Source of the DNA: UBA10133 sp964348455
GTDB lineage: Bacteria; Patescibacteriota; Microgenomatia; UBA1400; MFAQ01
Assembly (NCBI GenBank): GCA_964348455.1
Contig: CAYGCQ010000027.1
Coordinates: 1-15,667, forward strand
DNA length: 15,667 nucleotides
Direction: 5' to 3'
The position numbers were made by a program, and so were the translations under genes. Of this stretch, positions 1-5,131 are shown in pieces (the stretch's first letter is position 1; the number at the start of each line of letters is the position of its first letter). The notes under the pieces are model-generated. The model was not told the origin of the DNA. It ran no database searches and worked only from the letters and a program-made list of their open reading frames with translations.

Positions 1-29
1 ACCTTTGATAACGGTGCTATCTCTTCTTG

Positions 30-112
30 TGCCGAGGAGAGGACTTGAACCTCCACAGGATTGCTCCCGCTACCACCTCAAGGTAGTGCGTCTACCATTT
101 CGCCACCTCGGC
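30..112 (-). tRNA. tRNA-Leu(GAG)
   Basis: The minus strand gives an 83-nt leucine tRNA. The acceptor stem GCCGAGG pairs with CCTCGGC, followed by discriminator A. The anticodon loop TTGAGGT has anticodon GAG, with a long class-II variable arm and T-loop TTCAAGT. No CCA is encoded. It is the most downstream gene of a minus-strand array with Gly-GCC and Phe-GAA. Confidence 0.95.
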
Positions 113-154
113 ATGCTATTTATAAATTAATGTGACTCGACTTTCGATAAAGTG

Positions 155-228
155 AGCGGGAAAAGGGACTCGAACCCTCGACCTTCTCCTTGGCAAGGAG
201 ACGCTCTAGCCAACTGAGCTATTCCCGC
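155..228 (-). tRNA. tRNA-Gly(GCC)
   Basis: A 74-nt minus-strand cloverleaf. Acceptor GCGGGAA pairs with TTCCCGC, the anticodon stem TCTCC/GGAGA closes the loop TTGCCAA with anticodon GCC, and the T-loop is TTCGAGT. CCA is not encoded. It lies 42 nt from tRNA-Leu(GAG) and is probably in the same transcript. Confidence 0.96.
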
Positions 229-253
229 AGCATGTCTATTTTAACAAACAGAG

Positions 254-326
254 TGCCAAGCTGAGGACTCGAACCTCAATTTCGTGTTTTTCAGACACGC
301 GCCGTGACCATCTTGGCTAGCTTGGC
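254..326 (-). tRNA. tRNA-Phe(GAA)
   Basis: A 73-nt minus-strand cloverleaf. Acceptor GCCAAGC pairs with GCTTGGC with discriminator A, the anticodon stem CGTGT/ACACG closes the loop CTGAAAA with anticodon GAA, and the T-loop is TTCGAGT. It is the promoter-proximal gene of the tRNA array. The acceptor differs from the usual bacterial tRNA-Phe sequence, as is common in CPR genomes. Confidence 0.95.
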
Positions 327-336
327 ATGCCTACCT

Positions 337-342
337 ATTATA
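337..342 (-). promoter_or_regulatory. Extended -10 promoter for the tRNA array
   Basis: On the minus strand the hexamer TATAAT is preceded by TGA (extended -10, TGn) and ends about 10 nt before the 5' end of tRNA-Phe. The expected start is near position 330. No convincing -35 is seen. Confidence 0.6.
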
Positions 343-370
343 TCAATAGTTTACATGAAAATGCCCGCAG

Positions 371-397
371 GTTCGACTCCGACAGTTCAATTCTCCC
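371..397 (+). repeat. Imperfect direct repeat, outer copy (partner 514-540)
   Basis: 27 bases match 514-540 at 23 positions. Both copies share GTTCG, CTCCGAC and GTTCAA and end in a pyrimidine run. The inner copy lies in element 1 next to its conserved stem-loop; this copy lies outside, between tRNA-Phe and the left attachment repeat. It could be the remnant of an earlier related element. The rest of 327-439 holds the tRNA promoter and a GGCTCC/GGAGCC hairpin (415-432); I see no gene there. Confidence 0.5.
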
Positions 398-439
398 ATC
401 AACAAACTGATATTGGCTCCGTAAAAGGAGCCCTTATAC

Positions 440-460
440 TTGTGGGCGGGGGGGGATTTG
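440..460. repeat. Left attachment repeat of element 1
   Basis: These 21 bases are identical to 4074-4094. Both begin TTGTGGGC, have eight G's, and end ATTTG. The right copy forms the 3' end of the intact tRNA-Leu(CAG), while here only this 3' fragment remains. The pattern fits an att core left by site-specific integration into a tRNA 3' end. Confidence 0.88.
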
Positions 461-494
461 CCCTCGGTCGAATTGCATTCGCCTCAGGACCTGT

Positions 495-524
495 CTCGAC
501 GAAACCGTTACGAGTTCGTCTCCG
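495..524 (-). ncRNA. Conserved stem-loop next to the att site (copy 1)
   Basis: On the minus strand a 6-bp stem, GACGAA with TTCGTC, closes an 11-nt loop containing CTCGTAACG, flanked by CGGA on the 5' side and GAG on the 3' side. The same 30-nt motif occurs at 11304-11333 with five differences. Four of these are two compensatory base pairs (G-C to A-T and A-T to G-C). The stem is therefore conserved as structure, either in RNA or as a DNA cruciform. Next to it, 528-540 matches the T-arm of the target tRNA-Leu in inverted orientation. No promoter was identified, so transcription is inferred only. Confidence 0.5.
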
Positions 525-540
525 ACTGTTCAAATCCCCC
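514..540 (+). repeat. Direct repeat, inner copy, with T-arm mimic of tRNA-Leu(CAG)
   Basis: This is the partner of 371-397 (23/27 identical). Its last 13 bases, 528-540 (GTTCAAATCCCCC), equal the T-arm of tRNA-Leu(CAG) exactly (complement of 4085-4097). They run opposite to the att core at 440-460, so 451-460 and 531-540 can pair over 10 bp around the stem-loop at 495-524. Confidence 0.6.
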
Positions 541-708
541 GATAAATGAAAAATCGTACCACAAGGGCACGAGTTTTCCATTTGTCAGATAGAGTTTATC
601 ACCAAGAACTACCGACCGACTACATCATACCCTCAGAGCTTTACGATACTCGTAGATTAGTCTTCACTTATTACCAGATGGACAAAAACATTGCTAGAAT
701 AGGTAAGA

Positions 709-933
709 ATGGACAACAAAGAGAAAAAGGAAGAAGAAAAGCCAAGGCTGATAGATGTATTGGATCGGTTGGTCGTGCCTGGTACAGTTCTGAGTTACCA
801 AGAAGAGGATGTAACCTTTCAAGATACACCTAACGCCATAGTCAAAAGTCTAAAGGTCAATATCTGTTCAACTGAGACTTTGGACCAGTATGCACTCCAC
901 AACATCCACAGACAGATACGAGCCAAAACCTAA
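709..933 (+). CDS. Small acidic hypothetical protein (74 aa)
   Basis: I do not recognise this family. The N-terminus is very charged (a Lys/Glu run in residues 3-13), followed by a hydrophobic stretch near VLDRLVVPGTVLSY; there is no signal peptide. The start is supported by an extended -10 (TGC then TAGAAT, 695-700) ending 8 nt before the ATG, the leaderless layout seen at other genes here. An overlapping longer frame from 546 is less convincing after position 709. It is the first gene of element 1 and could be a small regulator or directionality factor, but nothing in the sequence shows this. Confidence 0.45.
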   Translation: MDNKEKKEEEKPRLIDVLDRLVVPGTVLSYQEEDVTFQDTPNAIVKSLKVNICSTETLDQYALHNIHRQIRAKT

Positions 934-988
934 TATCACCATTCAGTACCAACTAGCCTCAAAATAGCCTATTTAAGAGGCCTATAAC

Positions 989-1017
989 TTGACTTATTCG
1001 TACTTTTGTGTTAAAAT
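989..1017 (+). promoter_or_regulatory. Sigma-70-type promoter of the lipoprotein gene
   Basis: TTGACT at 989-994 and TAAAAT at 1012-1017 are separated by 17 bp. The predicted start near 1024 gives a leader of about 47 nt holding a strong Shine-Dalgarno sequence, AAAGGAG (1057-1063). Most other genes here have a -10 just before the ATG and no ribosome binding site. Confidence 0.75.
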
Positions 1018-1070
1018 ACTTGTGTTCTTTAAGTCTACTATATCCACCTATTCCCCAAAGGAGTAATACC

Positions 1071-1676
1071 GTGAAAATCTCAAAACTGCTCGTGCTTATA
1101 GCTTCATGTCTCTTTCTTTTTGCTTGTAGCCCAAAAACAACGGCCACGACCATCTCGTTCGATCAAAAAACCGCCGTTCAAAACCAGCTTTATGTTAGTG
1201 ATGAAAAGATCGCTGATAACACCGTGATCTACTTACAATCTTCTGACGCTGGCGTCAACCTCTTGCTTCCCAGCTTCACAGTTTATAGCAAGTTTTATAC
1301 CAATGTCGGCGGGGAGGCAATTAAGCACAATAACAAGATTGCTGTTCCATCCGAAAGTGTCATTCTGATGCTGACAGAACCAGTCACATTGCCCTTTGGC
1401 GGAGTAGCGACACCTGAGCCATCGCCTACGCCTATTCCAGCAGGCACTTTTGTGTTTCACGATAGTTATCAGTCGAATGGTCAGACGATTTATGTTGACG
1501 ACTTTTACGGTCATTGCACAAAATCATTCGGTTACGGCCTCCCCGAACAAGGAGGCAAGTTTAACCAATGGTACACCGTTGAAAACGGCGTGGCCATCAG
1601 ACACGAGGGTGAAATCTCCCTTCAAGCAGATGGCTATCAATACAGTGAGAACGGGTGGCCATTTACAGTCAAATAG
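1071..1676 (+). CDS. Predicted lipoprotein cargo of element 1 (201 aa)
   Basis: The GTG start at 1071 is chosen because AAAGGAG lies 7 nt upstream and translation begins directly with a lipoprotein signal: Lys2/Lys5, a hydrophobic core, and lipobox LFA before Cys19. The ATG at 1008 falls within the promoter and is rejected. After the signal comes a beta-rich region (about residues 25-110), a Pro/Thr/Glu linker (about 113-125, EPSPTPIPAG) and a small C-terminal domain rich in Gly and aromatics with one Cys. It is probably a surface-anchored protein with a flexible stalk. I cannot assign a family. It has its own promoter and terminator, so it is an independent unit within element 1, perhaps for surface modification or exclusion (inference). 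Confidence 0.8.
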   Translation: MKISKLLVLIASCLFLFACSPKTTATTISFDQKTAVQNQLYVSDEKIADNTVIYLQSSDAGVNLLLPSFTVYSKFYTNVGGEAIKHNNKIAVPSESVILMLTEPVTLPFGGVATPEPSPTPIPAGTFVFHDSYQSNGQTIYVDDFYGHCTKSFGYGLPEQGGKFNQWYTVENGVAIRHEGEISLQADGYQYSENGWPFTVK

Positions 1677-1691
1677 GTTTTTGCTTCCTCG

Positions 1692-1723
1692 TCCCCCTTG
1701 GTTAATTCTGAGGGGGATTTTTT
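1692..1723 (+). terminator. Rho-independent terminator after the lipoprotein gene
   Basis: A 7-bp stem TCCCCCT/AGGGGGA (1692-1698 with 1711-1717) and a 12-nt loop are followed by six T's (1718-1723), 15 nt after the stop codon. Confidence 0.85.
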
Positions 1724-1769
1724 ATGACTACGGAATGGCAATCTACCTCAACTACAAAAACATTCAAAA

Positions 1770-1796
1770 TCATGTGTATTATTAAAGTACACATGA
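1770..1796. promoter_or_regulatory. Palindromic operator candidate upstream of the HTH gene
   Basis: A perfect dyad with 9-bp arms, TCATGTGTA and TACACATGA, is separated by 9 nt. The centre contains TATTAT (1777-1782), which could be a -10, so a bound protein would block RNA polymerase. It lies 32 nt before the HTH gene and suggests autoregulation. Confidence 0.5.
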
Positions 1797-1828
1797 GATA
1801 GAGAATTGTTACCAGTAACTAGTAAGAT

Positions 1829-2248
1829 ATGGCAAAAACGGGTAGAAAAGGATCTATCTCAGAAGATAGTGTTGCGAAACTAGAGGAGGCATTTAAGATG
1901 GGAGTGAACGTCCAAGAGGCTTGTTTCTACGCTCTAATATCCACCGACTCCTACTATCGAAAACACAATACAGATGAGGTATTTCGCAACAGAATTGAGT
2001 CTGCTAAAAGGTTCCTGTATATCGCCTCAAAGAAAAATATCTCTCAGAAAATACTTGCTGGAAGTATCGGACTCTCAAAATGGTTTTTAGAGAAGAAAGA
2101 TGGGGAATATCGAAGTATGCCTACAACAGAAGGCACTACGAACAACAATGAAGTCGCTGTAATGAAGGAAACACCACAAGAAACGGCAAGAAGATTCCTA
2201 GCTAAATATGGCAAGAGGCTTCTCGCACAGAGTAGACAATCATCATAA
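1829..2248 (+). CDS. HTH DNA-binding protein, terminase-small-subunit-like (139 aa)
   Basis: Residues about 5-60 follow the pattern of phage terminase small-subunit-type HTH domains: GRKG, then a helix with VAKLEEAFKMGVNVQEACFYA and the turn ISTDSYYR. A basic helix follows (KKNISQKI). The C-terminus contains ETARRFLAKYGKRLLAQ. There is no large terminase or capsid gene, so packaging is unlikely. Its place 55 bp upstream of the recombinase, in the same direction, suggests a regulator or recombination directionality factor (inference). A 27-bp dyad upstream may be its operator. TAAGAT at 1823-1828 directly abuts the ATG. Confidence 0.8.
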   Translation: MAKTGRKGSISEDSVAKLEEAFKMGVNVQEACFYALISTDSYYRKHNTDEVFRNRIESAKRFLYIASKKNISQKILAGSIGLSKWFLEKKDGEYRSMPTTEGTTNNNEVAVMKETPQETARRFLAKYGKRLLAQSRQSS

Positions 2249-2289
2249 AAGATTTACAATCAAAGTAATAGAGATAGATTACCTAGAAC

Positions 2290-2295
2290 TATATT
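2290..2295 (+). promoter_or_regulatory. -10 element for the leaderless recombinase mRNA
   Basis: TATATT ends 8 nt before the ATG at 2304, so the transcript would begin about 2 nt before the start codon. No Shine-Dalgarno sequence is present. This is a prediction from spacing only. Confidence 0.45.
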
Positions 2296-2303
2296 AGAGA
2301 AAT

Positions 2304-4166
2304 ATGGATAGTGAAGAGAAACCACCGCTGAGAGTAGCCATGTATTTGAGAGTCTCCACAGACGATCAAGCAGAAAAATATGGATTGGAAGCACAAAGAT
2401 CAGCCATTGAGGGAATGATGAAATCGAGAGGTACAGGAGCAATGGTGCTAGCTGGAAAAAATGATGTTTATGTTTATATTGACGATGGTGAAAGTGGCAC
2501 AGTCGAAATAAAAGAAAGACCTGCTTTTGCTCAACTCATAGAAGACGTTATCAATGCCCCAGAAGGTCAGAAACCTTTTGACGTTGTGGCTGTGTACAAG
2601 ATAGATCGCTTTGCTCGAAAATTAAAAATACTTCTTCATGTTCTTGACTTTTTTGAGAAAAATAAAATTGAGTTTATATCAGCATCAGAAAGCATAGATA
2701 CTTCCACACCATTTGGCAGAGCAATGCTCGGAATTATGGGGGTTATTGCTGAATTGGAACTTGAAACAATCAAGGATAGAACTACCAAAGGCAGAGCCAA
2801 AGCAGTTGAACAAGGTAAATACATGGGGACACACGCTCCTTATGGGTATCAAAAAGACGAAGAAGGAAGGCTCAAAATCCTACCAGTTGAAGCTAAAATT
2901 GTTACTAGAATCTTTACTCATTTTGTTATTGATAAGTTTTCAGTCCAAAAAATTGCTGATATTCTCACGGAAGAAGGTGTGTTAAGTCCAGAAGCCTCAG
3001 CTGTAAAACATAAAAAGAAGAAGGGCGAAGTCAGAAAACTTAATCCAGCCAATTTTTGGAGACAGGAAAGAATCAGAAAAATACTTTCAAACGAAGTATA
3101 TACAGGGATTTATCTCCATTCAAAAGTTAAGAAGGGAAAGCTACTTCCAAAAGAAAAATGGCAAGAATCACCTTACCGACATGACGGAATAATCACTCGG
3201 CATATTTATGAACTTGCTCAGACTGTTTTAGAACAGTACTCAGATCGAAAGATATTGACCAACAAAAAAGGTCAAGACTATTTATATCTACTTTCTAGTC
3301 TCCTTAAATGTGATCATTGCAGGAATCTAGGGCTTGACCTTAAACACGAAATGATGGGCTGGACAGGAGTGCAGAAAGAAATTGGTAAAGGCTCAGGGGT
3401 ATTTACTCACTCGTACCAGTGTAACCGCAAGAACATTAAGAAAAATACTATCATTTGCCCAGTTGTGCCGATACCAGCCGATTCACTTGAAGATTATATT
3501 GTCAACTTTATTGAGAGACTTCTCAGTAACCCAAAACAGGTTTTTGACTACCAAAGGCAACTCAGATCAAACAAGCTCGGAGAAGAACATATAAAACGAC
3601 TGGAAGATTCCAAAAATAGCTATGTCGAGTTAATAAATGGCTTACCTGCCAGGGATGGAAGGCTCAGAGAGCAACATGAACTTCAAATGATTGATACGGA
3701 AATGTTGAAAACTATGCGAGAAGGATTGGGCAAAAAGAAAACCGAGTATGAAAAAAGGATTGATGAGATAGATGCACAACTTAGCCGAGCCGTGTTATCC
3801 AAAGGCTACGAGGAGAGCTTGGAGCAGTTTGCTAAAAAGTATTACGATACCCTCGAATCAATCCACGAAGACAGAACTAAACTTTACGAACTCATTCACA
3901 GTTTAATCTTTCAAATTATTGTTCATTCACGACCTAAAACAGAAAATGATGTTATTGCTGGACGGAAGAAAGAAGGGCAGATGATTCCAGATAGAATTGA
4001 TATTTACCTGAACCTTCCCCAGAACCTATTGAGAGAGCTTTACACTCAAAGGTTCGAGGTGAAAAATCCTAATTTGTGGGCGGGGGGGGATTTGAACCCC
4101 CATGAGTTGCCTCGCAGCGTTCTGAACACTGTGCGTCTACCATTTCGCCACCCGCCCAACAGCTAA
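2304..4166 (+). CDS. Large serine recombinase of element 1 (620 aa)
   Basis: This site-specific DNA integrase cuts attP and attB through a 5'-phosphoserine link. The resolvase domain is at about residues 10-165 with nucleophile Ser18 in YLRVSTDDQ, plus the arginine motif DRFAR (101-105). The recombinase domain runs to about residue 310, a zinc ribbon uses C336, C339, C373 and C385, a coiled coil spans about 420-540, and a C-terminal domain follows. The last 23 residues, from Asn598, are encoded by the complement of tRNA-Leu(CAG), and the att core itself encodes about residues 590-597. In the excised circle the frame would instead run on for 43 codons to a TAG at 590-592. Met13 is an alternative start; Met1 is preferred because of the -10 at 2290. 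Confidence 0.95.
   Translation: MDSEEKPPLRVAMYLRVSTDDQAEKYGLEAQRSAIEGMMKSRGTGAMVLAGKNDVYVYIDDGESGTVEIKERPAFAQLIEDVINAPEGQKPFDVVAVYKIDRFARKLKILLHVLDFFEKNKIEFISASESIDTSTPFGRAMLGIMGVIAELELETIKDRTTKGRAKAVEQGKYMGTHAPYGYQKDEEGRLKILPVEAKIVTRIFTHFVIDKFSVQKIADILTEEGVLSPEASAVKHKKKKGEVRKLNPANFWRQERIRKILSNEVYTGIYLHSKVKKGKLLPKEKWQESPYRHDGIITRHIYELAQTVLEQYSDRKILTNKKGQDYLYLLSSLLKCDHCRNLGLDLKHEMMGWTGVQKEIGKGSGVFTHSYQCNRKNIKKNTIICPVVPIPADSLEDYIVNFIERLLSNPKQVFDYQRQLRSNKLGEEHIKRLEDSKNSYVELINGLPARDGRLREQHELQMIDTEMLKTMREGLGKKKTEYEKRIDEIDAQLSRAVLSKGYEESLEQFAKKYYDTLESIHEDRTKLYELIHSLIFQIIVHSRPKTENDVIAGRKKEGQMIPDRIDIYLNLPQNLLRELYTQRFEVKNPNLWAGGDLNPHELPRSVLNTVRLPFRHPPNS
4074..4094. repeat. Right attachment repeat of element 1
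   Basis: Identical over 21 bases to 440-460. It covers the acceptor 3' strand and part of the T-stem of tRNA-Leu(CAG) plus three bases beyond the discriminator, so integration regenerates a complete tRNA. Confidence 0.88.
4077..4157 (-). tRNA. tRNA-Leu(CAG), target of element 1
   Basis: An 81-nt minus-strand class-II tRNA. Acceptor GGGCGGG pairs with CCCGCCC with discriminator A, the anticodon stem CAGTG/CGCTG closes the loop TTCAGAA with anticodon CAG, the long variable arm is present, and the T-loop is TTCAAAT. The gene is intact although element 1 adjoins its 3' end. The recombinase frame overlaps it fully on the other strand. Confidence 0.95.
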
Positions 4167-4252
4167 TTATATCAAGCTCATACACCAAGCTACTCACGCC
4201 GGCCTTAGGTCTAATTCTTCTTGGGGCCATCTTCTATTTTGTATACAGGTAG
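4142..4252 (+). other. Open frame ending in a transmembrane-like peptide
   Basis: A frame that leaves the complement of tRNA-Leu(CAG) encodes a hydrophobic end, LLTPALGLILLGAIFYF, then VYR and a TAG at 4250. No ATG, GTG or TTG start was found after the tRNA. A terminator follows 11 nt later. It may be the 3' end of a small membrane-protein gene whose 5' part is lost, or chance. Confidence 0.25.
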
Positions 4253-4263
4253 TCGTTCATAAT

Positions 4264-4289
4264 CTCCGGGCATCACCCGGAGTTTTTTT
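4264..4289 (+). terminator. Rho-independent terminator
   Basis: A 7-bp stem CTCCGGG/CCCGGAG (4264-4270 with 4276-4282), a loop of CATCA and seven T's (4283-4289). It would stop transcripts running out of the recombinase gene or the 4142-4252 frame before the promoter at 4295. Confidence 0.88.
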
Positions 4290-4294
4290 GGGCG

Positions 4295-4300
4295 TATAAT
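4295..4300 (+). promoter_or_regulatory. -10 promoter of a leaderless gene
   Basis: A consensus TATAAT lies 9 nt before the ATG at 4310 and 5 nt after the terminator T-run. The start would be near 4307, leaving a leader of about 3 nt and no room for a ribosome binding site. Confidence 0.65.
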
Positions 4301-4309
4301 TAATCTTCC

Positions 4310-5131
4310 ATGCCCATCAAGCCCCTAGATTTTGAAAAATTTCTTATATCTGAATATTTTAAGCACGGCTCCATCAATAAAGTCTTTTATTTTCATCACT
4401 TCTCTATACCTATCTCCTACGCTGGGTATGACCGTGTTCTAACAAAATACGGAATAATTAAATCGGCCGGGCCTAACAGTAAACTCACAGAGTCTCTGCG
4501 TGTCCTGAGTCTAGTCGCAGACTATAAACTATCACTGGAAAAGATTTACGAAAAATATGCACCTCAGACAATTCGTGTGTCAACAAATACTCTTCATCGC
4601 ATTCTTCATTACACCCGTCTTGGTTTAACTAGAAGACAGGGGACAGCTCTAATTATTACTTGCAAAAATCAGGAAGAAATTTTGGTTGGAAATGATCAAA
4701 GTTTATCAAATGGAAATCTTGGTAATAAAGGAGACATCTCTCTCCCGATGGGCCACTCAAAAACAGGAGAATCACCGAGAGAGTCCATAATTCGAGTTCT
4801 TCAGCAGGAAGTCTTTACAAATCTGGTATTAAATCAAGCTTTTCCTTACGAAGTAGTCCCGGAGCATCCCAAACCAGTGCTATACATAAACATTGCGGAC
4901 ATTCGAGTTTCTGTCTATCACCTCTCACTTGTTGGTAAGTATTCTTTTTCTAGCTTTAAACTAAATCGCCTAAGATTCCAAAGCATAGAGAAAATTTCGA
5001 CTAGCCGAATACGTCCAGGAGTAGAAGATATTCTTAAGTTCTACTTAAACATAAATACCCTAGAGTCAGACAAAATTCCGGTTTTCAACTGTAGCCTTAA
5101 TTTAAACCTCGCCAAAGTTAAAAACCAATAA
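4310..5131 (+). CDS. HTH plus degenerate Nudix-like protein (273 aa)
   Basis: The N-terminal 110 residues are helical and contain a likely HTH (about 62-105, with IYEKYAPQTIRVSTNTLHRIL). From about residue 110 (TALIITCKN) a Nudix-like fold is suggested. The Nudix box begins at G148, keeps E154, R162, L164 and E167 at the consensus spacing, but has V163 and Q166 where the family has catalytic Glu, and F169 where it has Gly. Hydrolase activity is therefore doubtful. A Nudix domain that senses a ligand and controls an HTH, as in NrtR, is one possibility, though the domain order differs. The gene is leaderless, lies between the two elements, and overlaps the recombinase 2 tail by 30 bp tail-to-tail. 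Confidence 0.7.
   Translation: MPIKPLDFEKFLISEYFKHGSINKVFYFHHFSIPISYAGYDRVLTKYGIIKSAGPNSKLTESLRVLSLVADYKLSLEKIYEKYAPQTIRVSTNTLHRILHYTRLGLTRRQGTALIITCKNQEEILVGNDQSLSNGNLGNKGDISLPMGHSKTGESPRESIIRVLQQEVFTNLVLNQAFPYEVVPEHPKPVLYINIADIRVSVYHLSLVGKYSFSSFKLNRLRFQSIEKISTSRIRPGVEDILKFYLNINTLESDKIPVFNCSLNLNLAKVKNQ

Larger units (their letters stand above)
440..4094. mobile_element. Element 1: 3.65-kb serine-recombinase element in tRNA-Leu(CAG)
   Basis: The element lies between exact 21-bp repeats, the right one inside an intact tRNA-Leu(CAG). It holds a conserved stem-loop (495-524), a small acidic protein (709-933), a lipoprotein (1071-1676), an HTH protein (1829-2248) and a large serine recombinase (2304-4166) that reads into the right att site. 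No replication, conjugation or capsid gene is visible, so it is either a minimal integrative element or one mobilised by another. Removing it would place tRNA-Leu(CAG) about 110 bp from tRNA-Phe, restoring a four-tRNA array. Confidence 0.85.

Noticed and set aside
495..524. An integron attC site
   Set aside because: The conserved bases do not fit the attC core consensus, and no integron integrase is present.
451..540. A tRNA-like or class-II tRNA fold (GGGGGATTTG at the start pairs with CAAATCCCCC at the end)
   Set aside because: No anticodon stem and no paired T-stem can be formed. The pairing is better explained by the att core and the inverted T-arm segment.
304..549. An 81-aa plus-strand frame
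   Set aside because: It starts inside tRNA-Phe and crosses the att core and stem-loop, so it is not a likely protein.
546..833. A 95-aa plus-strand frame overlapping the 74-aa gene
   Set aside because: After 709 it is the out-of-frame shadow of the smaller gene, and no promoter or ribosome binding site supports its ATG. A frameshifted single gene cannot be wholly excluded.
1829..2248. A prophage packaging module
   Set aside because: Only a terminase-small-subunit-like HTH is present, with no large terminase, portal or capsid gene in the window.
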